From Acinetobacter bohemicus ANC 3994 (lineage in GTDB: Bacteria; Pseudomonadota; Gammaproteobacteria; Pseudomonadales; Moraxellaceae): DNA of 64,000 nucleotides. Location: positions 211,395 to 275,394 of the forward strand of contig NZ_KB849175.1 of NCBI RefSeq assembly GCF_000367925.1, in the 5' to 3' direction. The notes beneath the pieces were generated by a model. The model saw only the letters and a list, made by a program, of their open reading frames with translations, ran no database searches and was not told the DNA's origin. The position numbers and the translations under genes are program-made. This document shows, piece after piece, positions 18,173 through 27,873 of this stretch (the stretch's first letter is position 1; each line of letters begins with the position of its first letter).

Positions 18173-18613
18173 TTACCCGATAATAAACTTCATTAACCAG
18201 CCTAAAATGTAATCAAAACTCCACAAAACAAGCGAAGCGATTACAACAACTGCAAGAACATGCCAAGATGTGGTCACTGTTTCTTGCTTAGTTGGCCAAG
18301 TCACACGACGTAACTCTATTCGTGCATCTTTCAATAAACGAACAAAGCCTTTGCCTTGATGGGTGGCGTATAATAAACCCAAAGCCGCTACGATACAAGC
18401 CAAAATCACACCAACGCGCACCCAAACATTATTCGCAGGTGCCCAATACGCTGGCAAATACTGACCCACCATGGTCGCACCAACCAATAAAATCAATGCG
18501 ATAACCCATAGAACTATATCTAAAGGGGAACCAGAATGAACAACTTCAGCAGGATTATTTCTTTGTGGAATTGGCGCTTCGCTTAATGCGTCACGCGATT
18601 TATCATTCGACAT
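18173..18613 (-). CDS. secE: preprotein translocase subunit SecE
   Basis: A 146-residue SecE of the three-helix gammaproteobacterial type: two N-terminal transmembrane helices (about 30-50 and 63-85), the amphipathic hinge ELRRVTWPTKQET and a third conserved helix (about 112-140). It clamps SecY in the SecYEG translocon. It lies between tRNA-Trp and nusG, the usual arrangement. Confidence 0.95.
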   Translation of the reverse strand: MSNDKSRDALSEAPIPQRNNPAEVVHSGSPLDIVLWVIALILLVGATMVGQYLPAYWAPANNVWVRVGVILACIVAALGLLYATHQGKGFVRLLKDARIELRRVTWPTKQETVTTSWHVLAVVVIASLVLWSFDYILGWLMKFIIG

Positions 18614-18686
18614 TTTTGTACTCGTCGTAGGCTTCGCGACTTATTATATGACAATTTAACCAGCATCAAGCTTTTTTTTAAAAAAA

Positions 18687-18762
18687 TGGCAGGCCAGGAG
18701 GGACTCGAACCCCCAACATTCGGTTTTGGAGACCGACGCTCTACCAATTGAACTACTGACCT
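18687..18762 (-). tRNA. trnW: tRNA-Trp(CCA)
   Basis: A 76-base cloverleaf with acceptor strands AGGTCAG/CTGGCCT, anticodon loop CTCCAAA giving CCA, T-loop TTCGAGT, discriminator G and an encoded CCA end. It sits between tuf and secE in the common order. Confidence 0.97.
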
Positions 18763-18772
18763 AGAATACAAA

Positions 18773-18792
18773 TCGGGAACCCAAGCTCCCGA
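18773..18792 (-). other. hairpin between tuf and tRNA-Trp
   Basis: The 6-bp stem TCGGGA/TCCCGA (18773-18778 and 18787-18792) is followed on the minus strand by a weak T-rich stretch. It may be a leaky terminator or an RNA-processing signal between tuf and tRNA-Trp. Confidence 0.4.
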
Positions 18793-18815
18793 CCTGTAAA
18801 TATTTACTTATCGTA

Positions 18816-20006
18816 TTATGCAGTTACTTTAGCAACAACACCAGCACCAACTGTACGACCACCTTCACGAATCGCAAAACGTAGACCTGGGTCCATTGCG
18901 ATTGGGTGGATCAATTCTACTGACATTTCTACGTTGTCACCAGGCATAACCATTTCCACGCCTTCTTGTAATTGGATTGCGCCAGTTACGTCAGTTGTAC
19001 GGAAATAGAATTGTGGACGGTAACCGTTAAGGAATGGAGTATGACGACCACCCTCTTCTTTAGAAAGTACGTATACTTCAGCATCAAACTTAGTATGCGG
19101 TTTGATTGTACCTGGTTTAGCAAGTACTTGACCACGTTGAACGTCTTCACGTTTAGTACCACGTAGTAAAACACCACAGTTCTCGCCAGCACGACCTTCG
19201 TCAAGCAATTTACGGAACATTTCTACGCCAGTTACAGTCGTTACAACTGTGTCACGGATACCAACGATTTCAACTGATTCGCCAACTTTAACGATACCAG
19301 ATTCAACACGACCAGTAACTACAGTACCACGACCAGAGATAGAGAATACATCTTCGATTGGCATAAGGAATGCTTTATCGATCGCACGTTCTGGTTCAGG
19401 AATGTAAGAATCAAGCGCAGCAACCAATTCGATTACAGCAGATTCGCCATAAGGACCTTCGTTACCGTTTAACGCTTGAAGCGCTGAACCACGGATGATT
19501 GGAGTATCATCACCTGGGAAGTCATAAGTAGAAAGAAGTTCACGAACTTCCATTTCTACCAATTCAAGTAATTCTTCGTCATCAACAAGGTCACACTTGT
19601 TAAGGAATACAAGAATGTAAGGTACACCAACCTGACGAGACAAAAGGATGTGTTCACGAGTTTGTGGCATAGGACCATCAGTCGCAGCACATACAAGGAT
19701 CGCACCGTCCATTTGAGCAGCACCAGTGATCATGTTTTTAACATAATCGGCGTGACCTGGGCAGTCTACGTGCGCGTAGTGACGAGTTGGAGAATCGTAT
19801 TCTACGTGTGAAGTATTAATGGTAATACCACGTGCTTTTTCTTCTGGTGCAGAGTCAATTGCTGCGTAGTCTTTAGCTTCACCGCCGTAGTTTTTCGCAC
19901 AAATCGTTGCAATCGCAGCAGTTAAAGTTGTTTTACCATGGTCAACGTGACCAATTGTGCCCACGTTTACGTGTGGCTTATTACGTTCAAACTTAGCTTT
20001 AGCCAT
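18816..20006 (-). CDS. tuf: elongation factor Tu
   Basis: A 396-residue EF-Tu. The GTPase domain has GHVDHGKT at 19-26, DCPGHAD near 81 and NKCD near 136. The two beta-barrel domains follow, ending VVAKVTA. It delivers aminoacyl-tRNA to the ribosome. The gene lies just downstream of four tRNA genes (Thr, Tyr, Gly, Thr), the tufB arrangement of other gammaproteobacteria, and is followed by tRNA-Trp and secE. Confidence 0.98.
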   Translation of the reverse strand: MAKAKFERNKPHVNVGTIGHVDHGKTTLTAAIATICAKNYGGEAKDYAAIDSAPEEKARGITINTSHVEYDSPTRHYAHVDCPGHADYVKNMITGAAQMDGAILVCAATDGPMPQTREHILLSRQVGVPYILVFLNKCDLVDDEELLELVEMEVRELLSTYDFPGDDTPIIRGSALQALNGNEGPYGESAVIELVAALDSYIPEPERAIDKAFLMPIEDVFSISGRGTVVTGRVESGIVKVGESVEIVGIRDTVVTTVTGVEMFRKLLDEGRAGENCGVLLRGTKREDVQRGQVLAKPGTIKPHTKFDAEVYVLSKEEGGRHTPFLNGYRPQFYFRTTDVTGAIQLQEGVEMVMPGDNVEMSVELIHPIAMDPGLRFAIREGGRTVGAGVVAKVTA

Positions 20007-20153
20007 GATGATCTTCCTCGTTTACGTCGAACACGGTTTTAAACAACTCAGCATCGACCTATCGTCTAAAAAACTAGACACCTAATACTTAAAAAGCAGA
20101 CTAATAAGCCTGCTTTTGGAAAACTGTGTGAACAAGTCACTAAACTGTATATC

Positions 20154-20228
<75 letters not shown>

Positions 20229-20243
20229 AAATTTTCGCTTCAA

Positions 20244-20319
20244 TGGAGCGGGAGACGAGGGTCGAACTCGCGACATGCAGCTTGGAAGGCTGCCGCTCTA
20301 CCAACTGAGCTACTCCCGC
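20244..20319 (-). tRNA. trnG: tRNA-Gly(TCC)
   Basis: A 76-base cloverleaf with acceptor GCGGGAG paired with CTCCCGC, anticodon loop CTTCCAA giving TCC, and encoded CCA. It is third in the tRNA cluster. Confidence 0.96.
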
Positions 20320-20356
20320 ACGATGTTGGTACATCCACTTTTTGAAGTCTTAAAAT

Positions 20357-20440
20357 TGGTGGTGAGGGAAGGATTCGAACCTTCGAAACTTTCGTAGCGG
20401 AGTTACAGTCCGCCCCCTTTGACCGCTCGGGAACCTCACC
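20357..20440 (-). tRNA. trnY: tRNA-Tyr(GTA)
   Basis: An 84-base class II tRNA with a long variable arm, acceptor GGTGAGG, anticodon loop CTGTAAC giving GTA, and encoded CCA. It is second in the cluster. Confidence 0.96.
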
Positions 20441-20494
20441 ATTTTACACTTACCATCAGTGTTATTCTTTTTACTTACATCCTTAACATTAAGA

Positions 20495-20570
<76 letters not shown>

Positions 20571-20611
20571 GTTTCTTAGTGTTTCGTACGTTTCGTATCG
20601 GAACGGTGTGC

Positions 20612-20639
20612 AGTTTAGCAAAACTCTGAATCCTTGCAA
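20612..20639 (-). promoter_or_regulatory. promoter of the tRNA-tuf operon
   Basis: The minus strand shows a -35 TTGCAA (20634-20639), a 16-base spacer and a -10 TAAACT (20612-20617), followed by a G/C-rich discriminator (GCACACCG). A GC-rich discriminator is typical of stringently controlled stable-RNA promoters. Confidence 0.7.
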
Positions 20640-20668
20640 GTGTTTTTTTCAAAAAAAACCTCAAAAAC

Positions 20669-22162
20669 TCATAAAATCAAACCATTTGATGATAATTCAA
20701 CCGCTTTAATCACTGCACGGGCTTTTATTTGCGTTTCATTCCATTCAGATTCAGGATTTGAATCGACAACTAACCCCGCTCCCGCCTGCACATAAACCTT
20801 ATTTTCACGAATCACGCAGGTACGAATGGCAATCGACATATCCATTTCGCCATGCCAGCCCAAATAGCCCACTGCACCACCAAAAACGCCACGTTTTACC
20901 GGTTCAACTTGGTCAATAATTTCCATCGCACGAATTTTGGGTGCACCAGACAATGTGCCCGCAGGAAATGTCGCCTTAAAAACATCAAGCGCATCGACAT
21001 CATCGCGTACTTCACCTTGCACATTGGAGACAATATGCATCACATGTGAATAACGCTCGATCACCATTTGGTCTGTGACTTGCACTTTGCCAATTTTTGA
21101 TACCCGACCGACATCATTGCGACCTAGATCAATCAGCATTAAATGCTCTGCAATTTCTTTTTCATCGGAAAGTAAATCTTTTTCCAACGCCAAGTCTTCT
21201 TCTTTGGTCTTGCCGCGTGGACGCGTCCCAGCCAATGGACGTACCGTTGCAATACCATTTTCTAAACGCGATAAAATCTCTGGAGAAGATCCAACAATAT
21301 GAAAGGGTTTTTTATTGTCTAAGGTTTGCCCTTGCACCAAGAATAAATAAGGCGATGGATTGAGATGACGTAGCGCACGATAAACCTGTAAAGCTTCACC
21401 ATCAAAGTTGGACACCATCCGATGCCCCGGAACTACTTGCATCACATCACCAGCACGGATGTATTCTTTGACTGTCTCAATCGATTCTAAATACTTGGCT
21501 TTACCTGTCAATGACTCGAAATGCGGTGCAGTATGCTTTTTGGCTTGCAGGCTAATCGGTGTCGCCAACAACGCTTCCAATACATCCAATTGTTGTTGTG
21601 CTTTAGCATAAGCCTCTGGATCAGTGACATCCGCATGCACAATTAAGAATAAAGTATCTTTTAAGTTATCAAACACGATCACAGTTTTCGACAACATCAT
21701 CCAAATATCGGGCAATCCGACGGGATCCGCTGCGGGAACATTGGTTAAACGCGGTTCAATATAACGTACCGCATCATAACCAAAGTAACCGACAAGCCCA
21801 CCAGTGAAACTCGGCAAGGCAGGTAAATCTTGTTGTGTAGGTACATGAAACTGCGCTTGGAAATCACGAATATACTGGAATGGGTCGCTGCATGGTTGCG
21901 TTTCAAGCGAACCATCCGCCTGCTGAATACTAAGCACCCCTTGATTGCAGGAAAAAACCGTCGATTCACCCAAGCCAATAATGGAATAGCGCGCCCAATT
22001 TTCCCCACCCTCAACCGATTCAAACAGATAAGCCTGTTGATGATCTTTAAAACGTGCAAAAACTGAAAGTGGTGTTTCAGTATCCGCTAAACGCTGACGG
22101 TAAACAGGAATAAGGTTATAGCCAGCTGATTTTAACTGATCGAATTGAATTTGCGTTGTCAT
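20669..22162 (-). CDS. trpE: anthranilate synthase component I
   Basis: A 497-residue chorismate-using enzyme that makes anthranilate from chorismate with the TrpG glutaminase, the first step of tryptophan synthesis. The N-terminal regulatory domain has the feedback-site LLES variant YLFESVEGGENWARYS. The catalytic domain carries the IGSSPEIL-like VGSSPEILSR, the RPLAGTRPRG, DLGRNDVGR and GTLSGAPKIRAMEII motifs. No leader-peptide attenuator is visible in the 114 bases upstream. It follows gph, an order shared with pseudomonads. Confidence 0.96.
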   Translation of the reverse strand: MTTQIQFDQLKSAGYNLIPVYRQRLADTETPLSVFARFKDHQQAYLFESVEGGENWARYSIIGLGESTVFSCNQGVLSIQQADGSLETQPCSDPFQYIRDFQAQFHVPTQQDLPALPSFTGGLVGYFGYDAVRYIEPRLTNVPAADPVGLPDIWMMLSKTVIVFDNLKDTLFLIVHADVTDPEAYAKAQQQLDVLEALLATPISLQAKKHTAPHFESLTGKAKYLESIETVKEYIRAGDVMQVVPGHRMVSNFDGEALQVYRALRHLNPSPYLFLVQGQTLDNKKPFHIVGSSPEILSRLENGIATVRPLAGTRPRGKTKEEDLALEKDLLSDEKEIAEHLMLIDLGRNDVGRVSKIGKVQVTDQMVIERYSHVMHIVSNVQGEVRDDVDALDVFKATFPAGTLSGAPKIRAMEIIDQVEPVKRGVFGGAVGYLGWHGEMDMSIAIRTCVIRENKVYVQAGAGLVVDSNPESEWNETQIKARAVIKAVELSSNGLIL

Positions 22163-22276
22163 GAGTATTCTCTATGTTTTCGATATGGGCGTATTTAAGT
22201 TCGTTTTCGTGTTATCTGACTTAGTCTCGCCATCGAAAAACCATACAATTTCTCATTCCAATATCCTTATTTAAAA

Positions 22277-22948
22277 TTATTTCGCGAACAACTCTGTTAA
22301 ATCATCGACCACTTGCTGTGGCTGGCAATCACGAATATCTTCACCATGATTATAGCCATAGCTCACCACAATACAATCAACCCCTGCACGTCGTGCTGCT
22401 TCTACATCATTGCTTGAATCGCCAATCATTAATGTTTCTGCCGCAGTGACGCCATATTGATCCACACAAAACAACAGCTGACGTGGATGTGGTTTACGCT
22501 CCTCAAAACGATCACCACCAATCACATCAACAAAATACTGCGTTAAGCCCAAGCTTTCAACAATCATCCGTGCCGGTTGTTCTGGTTTATTGGTCACACA
22601 GATCATTTGCTTGTTGTGATTTAAACCCCATTCTAAAAAATTAATCACCCCATTAAAAGGCTTAGTATCAATACAAGGCTCGGCATTATAAATTCTTAAA
22701 AAAGTCTCTAACAATTGCTGATGCTGGGCAGGATCGACCTGACCCGTTAAATACTGCAAAGTGCTGTGACAAAACAGTGCGGTTCCCTTACCAATCCAAG
22801 TTCGCACTTGCGCTTCAGTGACGTTAGGCAGTTGCAAAGCATTGAGGCTCATATTCATGGCCCGATACAAATCGAAGGCGGAGTCCACCAAAGTGCCATC
22901 TAAGTCAAATAAAATAAGCTCACGACTTGCCAATTGTGCTACCGACAT
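22277..22948 (-). CDS. gph: phosphoglycolate phosphatase, HAD family
   Basis: A HAD-superfamily hydrolase of 223 residues starting at the ATG at 22948, preceded by GAGGG. The longer frame to 23071 runs through a terminator hairpin and is rejected. Motif I is FDLDGTLVDS (Asp15 and Asp17), motif II is CVTNKP, and motif III/IV is MIGDSSNDVEAARRAG. It dephosphorylates 2-phosphoglycolate formed during DNA repair. The gene pairs with trpE downstream. Confidence 0.9.
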   Translation of the reverse strand: MSVAQLASRELILFDLDGTLVDSAFDLYRAMNMSLNALQLPNVTEAQVRTWIGKGTALFCHSTLQYLTGQVDPAQHQQLLETFLRIYNAEPCIDTKPFNGVINFLEWGLNHNKQMICVTNKPEQPARMIVESLGLTQYFVDVIGGDRFEERKPHPRQLLFCVDQYGVTAAETLMIGDSSNDVEAARRAGVDCIVVSYGYNHGEDIRDCQPQQVVDDLTELFAK

Positions 22949-22990
22949 TTTATCCCTCTCATCATTGATTTCACACAGAAACATCAACCC

Positions 22991-23028
22991 AAAGAATGAA
23001 GGCATGCGATTGCATGCCTTCATTCTTT
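22991..23028. terminator. bidirectional terminator between FHA gene and gph
   Basis: A perfect 17-bp stem with a 4-base loop (22991-23007 and 23012-23028, core GAATGAAGGCATGC) ends in T-runs on both strands. It terminates the FHA gene and insulates gph. Confidence 0.9.
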
Positions 23029-23039
23029 TTTGCACAGGC

Positions 23040-23735
23040 TTATTTAAAGAATAACCATGCAATAATTGCAAGAATAATCAATGTAATAATAGATATTAAA
23101 CCAATCGATGCATTTTTTTGCTCTTCTTTAACTTGCTCAACCCGTGAAACCGGCTGTTCAATTGCAATCGGTTGCGGCTCAGGCACAGCCTGAACATCAA
23201 CACCTGCTGGAATCGGTGCAGGCTTAGGTATAGCAACCTGTTGTGGCATGCCATCTCGGCTGACTTGAACTTCACGATCACGCTCAGTTAAGCTTGGCAT
23301 CCCTTGCTCATTCATTTGCTGAGCCGCTGTTTTAGCGACCTCATCAACCTGTGCTGCTTCAGTTTCAGATACAGCAACTGCTTCTGACGGTTGTTCAGTC
23401 GCAGGAATCACTTCGGGTTGTGCAGGTACAGCGACAATCTCTTGTGCAGGTGCGAGTACTGAGAATTTCAAACTAGCAAATTGTACAATGTCACCTTCTT
23501 TCAACAAGGTTTCATGTTCAATACGCAAATCATTTACAAATGAACCATTGGATGAGTTTAAATCTTGCACCCATAACGCTTGGTCTTTCAGCAAAAACGC
23601 TGCATGCTTGCGTGAAATTTCTGCGGCTTGCAATACAATGTCTGCGCTCTGATGACGACCGACCACCATATCACGGTCGATGCCAATTTCTTGTCCGGTC
23701 AATTCACTGGTAATTGCTTGTATTTTCCAAGTCAT
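23040..23735 (-). CDS. FHA domain protein with C-terminal membrane anchor
   Basis: A protein of 231 residues. An N-terminal forkhead-associated domain (about 1-95) has the GRHQSADIVL, ISRKHA and NSSNGSFVND motifs that bind phosphothreonine peptides. A long Pro/Val/Glu/Gln-rich linker follows (100-195). A single C-terminal transmembrane helix (about 208-230) ends WLFFK, making it a tail-anchored inner-membrane protein facing the cytoplasm. The ATG at 23735 has AGAAG 8 bases upstream; a GTG 9 bases earlier lacks proper spacing. It lies downstream of gspD. The partner kinase is unknown. Confidence 0.85.
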   Translation of the reverse strand: MTWKIQAITSELTGQEIGIDRDMVVGRHQSADIVLQAAEISRKHAAFLLKDQALWVQDLNSSNGSFVNDLRIEHETLLKEGDIVQFASLKFSVLAPAQEIVAVPAQPEVIPATEQPSEAVAVSETEAAQVDEVAKTAAQQMNEQGMPSLTERDREVQVSRDGMPQQVAIPKPAPIPAGVDVQAVPEPQPIAIEQPVSRVEQVKEEQKNASIGLISIITLIILAIIAWLFFK

Positions 23736-23804
23736 GAAATGCACTTCTCTTTGCGATTTTTTCTCATCATATCACGGCAAATCTTCGATTCTTTACAAAC
23801 TCTG

Positions 23805-26072
23805 TTAAGAACCCGATCGCACCGTGGTTGTAGTCACTGTATTTTTGCTTTTTGTAACCGTTGAACTCGGTGCCTGAATGATTTGTCTCTGCACCACCGG
23901 TTCAATCGCAACAGGTGTCGTTACAACAGCCGCATTCGATTGATTCTGAGCAGCTGAAGGGACGGTTTGGTAATCTGGTACTTTCGGTGCTGAAGGCGTC
24001 ACAGGAAGCCGTTGTTGATAAATATCATCCATATTTTCTGGTAACTTGGCAAAAGTACCATCCTGATCCATCGCCAACTGTAAGCTATATAATTGGCTAT
24101 AACGCTGCTGCGACAAACGATTCACATCTTGACTATCGCCAACAATCGTCGGATGGATAAACACCAACAGATTACGTTTCTCATTGGACTTTGCATCGGC
24201 ACGGAATAAACGTCCAATACCGGGAAGAGCACCCAATCCTGGCACCGACTGGCGACTATAAATCGAGTTATCCGAAATCAGACCACCCAATACAATGGTT
24301 TGACCATGTTCAGCTAAAATAGAAGTTTTAATGGCACGTTTACTGGTAATTAAATCCTGAGCTTCACCTTTTGGCTGTACAGCTGAAACTTCTTGTTCCA
24401 CCTCTAAACGCACCGTACCATCGGCCCCAATATGCGGCACGACTTTCAGCGTAACCCCGACATCTTTACGTTCAATTGATGTATAAGGATTGGCTGTACC
24501 GCCCGTCGTACTGACTGATCCGGTGACAAAAGGCACATTCTGCCCCACCACGATATAAGCTTCTTCATTGTCCATCGTTACAATAGAAGGCGTAGAAAGT
24601 AAATTAGATTTGGTTTTACTCTTTAATGCCTGAATAAGTGCACCGTATAATTTACGTGAGCCGTCCGCACCTTCTTTATAATCACCCAGAATCAGCGATG
24701 TTCCTGTACCCAACTTTGATGCAGCACCGGCTGCACCACTCGTCACATAGCCGGCAGCAAGCTGAGCAATACTCGCCCCCACATTACTGAAATTGATTAA
24801 ACCAATGCCACTATTTAAGTCACCCAATGCCCACTGTACACCCAGTTGATCGGCATCGTTTCCTTCTACCTCAATAATCGCAGCTTCAATCAATACCTGT
24901 TGACGACGTATATCCAGTTGTTGAATGGCCGATTCGATTTCACGCATCAGTTGTGGATCTGCTTTCACCACCAAAGCATTTTGACTATCGTCAGCAATAA
25001 TACTGACCCCATTGGCATTAAAACTGGTGATTGAATTTTGATTATTACTGTTCGATCCGCCACCCAAATTAATGCTTGGCGTGGCAATACTGGATGAACC
25101 ACCGCTTGAAGTATTTGAACTGCTACCGCTTGAATAATTCATCGCATTATTATTGTTCGAAGACGATGAAGTATTGGAATTGGATGAACTGGCAACCGCC
25201 TGACCCGTAACTAAGCCTTGTAAAATTTCAGCCAGATTTTTTGCACTGGCATATTTTAAACGGAAGACTTTTAAGCCACCCAAACGATCTGCTGTAGGCA
25301 CATCCAACATTTCAATCATTTGACGAATGCGCTTACGCGTTGCCGTATCACCCTTTAACACAATACGATTGGTGCGTGTATCGGCAACAATTCGGACACG
25401 TGAGCCTTTTAAGTCCCGAGCAGCGCCCGTAGAACTCATGGACTCCAGCAAACCAATCATTTCTTCTGCCTGACTCGATTGCAGGGTGACAGCCTCAATA
25501 TCGTTTTGCCCCGTTCCATCCAAATTACGGATAATGGTTTCAATCTGATAAATATTACTGGCACGGTCGGAAACAATCAGCGCATTGGTGCCTGCCACCG
25601 CAGACATATGCGCAAACTGCGGCATTAAAGGACGCAATGCAGGAATTAAATCGTTGGGATTGGTATTTTCAAGCCAAATCACCCGAGTGACAATTTGATC
25701 GCCCGTTGCACGTTGCTTGGCATCATACGGAATACCTGAGCCTTTTACATTACTATCGGGAACTAGCTTAATGGTATTGCCTGAAGGAACGGCCACTACA
25801 CCATTGACATTCAAGACCCCTAAAAATAAGTCATACACTTCAGCTTTATTTAAAGGCTTATTGGAAATGACCGTCACATTGCCACGTACACGCGGATCAA
25901 CAGCAAAGTTTTTCCCTGTAATATCGGCAACTTCATTAATAAATGCTGTTAGATCAGCGTCACGTAAATTAATTTTCCATGTTTGTGCATAGCTTGCCGT
26001 GCTCACCATAGCCATAAGCGGCGCAGCGGCGAATAAAGCCCAAACGGGACGATGATGATTAAATAAAGCCAT
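23805..26072 (-). CDS. gspD: type II secretion system secretin GspD
   Basis: The outer-membrane secretin of the type II secretion system, 755 residues. It has a signal peptide (to about residue 29, ASYAQ), an N0 domain starting INLRDADLTAFINEV, repeated N1-N3 domains and the secretin beta-barrel with the VPGLGALPGIGRLF motif near residue 630. A low-complexity Ser/Asn/Gly insertion of about 50 residues (around 293-345) lies within the N3 region. A Pro/Gln/Val-rich C-terminal S-domain-like tail may bind a pilotin. It follows gspC by 43 bases and works with GspC and GspN. Confidence 0.95.
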   Translation of the reverse strand: MALFNHHRPVWALFAAAPLMAMVSTASYAQTWKINLRDADLTAFINEVADITGKNFAVDPRVRGNVTVISNKPLNKAEVYDLFLGVLNVNGVVAVPSGNTIKLVPDSNVKGSGIPYDAKQRATGDQIVTRVIWLENTNPNDLIPALRPLMPQFAHMSAVAGTNALIVSDRASNIYQIETIIRNLDGTGQNDIEAVTLQSSQAEEMIGLLESMSSTGAARDLKGSRVRIVADTRTNRIVLKGDTATRKRIRQMIEMLDVPTADRLGGLKVFRLKYASAKNLAEILQGLVTGQAVASSSNSNTSSSSNNNNAMNYSSGSSSNTSSGGSSSIATPSINLGGGSNSNNQNSITSFNANGVSIIADDSQNALVVKADPQLMREIESAIQQLDIRRQQVLIEAAIIEVEGNDADQLGVQWALGDLNSGIGLINFSNVGASIAQLAAGYVTSGAAGAASKLGTGTSLILGDYKEGADGSRKLYGALIQALKSKTKSNLLSTPSIVTMDNEEAYIVVGQNVPFVTGSVSTTGGTANPYTSIERKDVGVTLKVVPHIGADGTVRLEVEQEVSAVQPKGEAQDLITSKRAIKTSILAEHGQTIVLGGLISDNSIYSRQSVPGLGALPGIGRLFRADAKSNEKRNLLVFIHPTIVGDSQDVNRLSQQRYSQLYSLQLAMDQDGTFAKLPENMDDIYQQRLPVTPSAPKVPDYQTVPSAAQNQSNAAVVTTPVAIEPVVQRQIIQAPSSTVTKSKNTVTTTTVRSGS

Positions 26073-26115
26073 AAAATTTCGTGCTTCCTAATCCTATAAT
26101 GTGACGATGCATCAC

Positions 26116-26958
26116 TTAAAAATCCTGTTGTATGGTCATCACCTGATCACCACGCTTTATTTCTATTTTAACTTGACCTTCACGTCGAGCCTGTTCCAAC
26201 AATTGAGCATCACTTTGCCCCTGACCGACCGCCTGCCCATTTAAAGACATAATCCGATCACCAGGTTGCAAACCCAGTTTGCTGCGTAATGCTGTAGGTG
26301 TTCTTGAAGTCACTTCATAGCCCTCCCCTCCAGCATTCACCCCCATATCTTTTAAATATTGTTCCCGATCCTGCTGTATTTTTTGTACTGCTTGTCCTAA
26401 GGCATTCTGTTCCTGACTCTGTGGCATTTGCGTCACTTGATTATTAGAAGAAGACGATGCATTTGCTACAGGCTGAACAATCGATTGATCCAAACCATTT
26501 TCAATGCCTTTGAACTTGAGCTCTCGGGTTGTGCCATTATTTTGGCGTAACAGCACTCGATCCCAATACACTTCCGCAAGCTGGTAAGACGTGTTGGCGA
26601 TGTTTTCCCCCACCCGATAGCGATCCGCGACTTCATTCATCTTAATCACCGCAGAGGAAAACTGACTTGGGTAACCCACCATCACGCCTTGCAAGAGCAG
26701 ATTGGCGCTTTCATCAGCAGCCGCCGCCCCACCGACTTCTTGAAATAATGCAAATGCAGCAATATTCGGGACCTGAGCTTGTTGCGAACCCAAGGCAATA
26801 GGTTCAACTTGCATCACCTGAGGCGGTGCGACTAGCAACCAAAAAATACTCGCCAATTTCCAGCACAAATATAGAATAAGCAAAACCAACAGTATCGGAG
26901 CTGCCCGATCAGCCTGCTTCCAATTCAGTTGTTGAATCTTTTCAATCCACTCATTCAT
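26116..26958 (-). CDS. gspC: type II secretion system protein GspC
   Basis: Inner-membrane clamp protein, 280 residues. It has one N-terminal transmembrane helix (about 18-42), the periplasmic homology region (about 60-155) with the VMVGYPSQFSSAVI and YRVGENI patterns, and a C-terminal PDZ domain (about 205-280) with the LQPGDRIMSLNGQAV motif. It links the inner-membrane platform to GspD. Its ATG overlaps the gspN stop by one base (TAATG). Confidence 0.93.
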   Translation of the reverse strand: MNEWIEKIQQLNWKQADRAAPILLVLLILYLCWKLASIFWLLVAPPQVMQVEPIALGSQQAQVPNIAAFALFQEVGGAAAADESANLLLQGVMVGYPSQFSSAVIKMNEVADRYRVGENIANTSYQLAEVYWDRVLLRQNNGTTRELKFKGIENGLDQSIVQPVANASSSSNNQVTQMPQSQEQNALGQAVQKIQQDREQYLKDMGVNAGGEGYEVTSRTPTALRSKLGLQPGDRIMSLNGQAVGQGQSDAQLLEQARREGQVKIEIKRGDQVMTIQQDF

Positions 26959-27701
26959 TAGAAACCACCTTTAAATAAAGGCTGCCGAGAACTAATCACA
27001 TAAGTGTCTAAACCCGCTTTCCCTTCATAGGAAGGAATATTCATCAATAAACGCTGCGTCAATTGCACATCCAACATCAAGTTTTGATCAACGGCCAATG
27101 CCATCAGCTTTTGATCGCGCTGATCACGAATATCAAACATCAGTTTATTGTTTTCATCTGACAGCTTTCCTTTCAATGACGGTATATTCATGCGATCTTG
27201 GCGCTGAGCATAGCTATAAATTAGCTCACCGCCCGCCCATTGCAATTGACCATCAGCCTGTGCAAAGCCTTGTTCTTTGTTAAAATTAAATTCAATATTT
27301 TGCAGTTGAATGGTATTGGTCGGCCACTGCCAATCCACCATATTTTTCAAAGTTTCAGGTGCAATTTGTCCATTCAGATCATGAATGGTTATTTTTTTGC
27401 CAAAACCATAACCCACCACGCCATCCAGTTGTGTATGCCCACTATGGACTTCTAGCTGCGCCCCTAAACGTAACAAAAACAGATCCAATGGTCGTGTTTT
27501 CCAACTCAACGATCCTCGTAAATTGCCTTTATGCCAATCTGCTTGCCCTTGCCAAATATTACCGCTTACATTTTGCAAGACTTGGTTGTTTTTATAAAAT
27601 TTTGAAATGAGCCAAGCCGCTGGTATTTGGAGTAATACAAAAATAAAAAAAACGAGGATAGCAAAGATCCACCACGCCATATATTTGGGTTTTTTTATCA
27701 T
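26958..27701 (-). CDS. gspN: type II secretion system protein GspN
   Basis: A 247-residue GspN-like protein with one N-terminal transmembrane helix (about 10-32) and a beta-rich periplasmic part with the SGNIWQG pattern of the family. GspN is a non-essential inner-membrane component whose exact role is unsettled. It is first in the gspN-gspC-gspD operon, coupled to gspC through TAATG. Confidence 0.85.
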   Translation of the reverse strand: MIKKPKYMAWWIFAILVFFIFVLLQIPAAWLISKFYKNNQVLQNVSGNIWQGQADWHKGNLRGSLSWKTRPLDLFLLRLGAQLEVHSGHTQLDGVVGYGFGKKITIHDLNGQIAPETLKNMVDWQWPTNTIQLQNIEFNFNKEQGFAQADGQLQWAGGELIYSYAQRQDRMNIPSLKGKLSDENNKLMFDIRDQRDQKLMALAVDQNLMLDVQLTQRLLMNIPSYEGKAGLDTYVISSRQPLFKGGF

Positions 27702-27802
27702 CCCAGCACGACCAACATATCGATTATTCTTCCTTGAGTCACTATATTATCTTTCTACACACATTATGCATACTTTTTCCACAACGCCAATTCTAAGATA
27801 TA

Positions 27803-27832
27803 AAAAAACCAAGCATAAATGCTTGGTTTTTT
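27803..27832. terminator. terminator of the H-NS-like gene
   Basis: A 12-bp stem AAAAAACCAAGC/GCTTGGTTTTTT (27803-27814 and 27821-27832) lies 40 bases after the stop of the H-NS-like gene. T-runs on both strands allow bidirectional use. Confidence 0.9.
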
Positions 27833-27873
27833 CAGTCTAATCCGCTTGGATGACATTCTCATGAATTTTGCAA

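Noticed and set aside
22949..23071. N-terminal extension of gph
   Set aside because: It would translate through the strong 17-bp terminator hairpin at 22991-23028. The ATG at 22948 has a good ribosome site and gives the normal family length.
25050..25200. simple Ser/Asn-codon repeat as a possible phase-variable tract
   Set aside because: The codons are mixed with no uniform repeat unit, so slippage is unlikely. It is a low-complexity linker of GspD.
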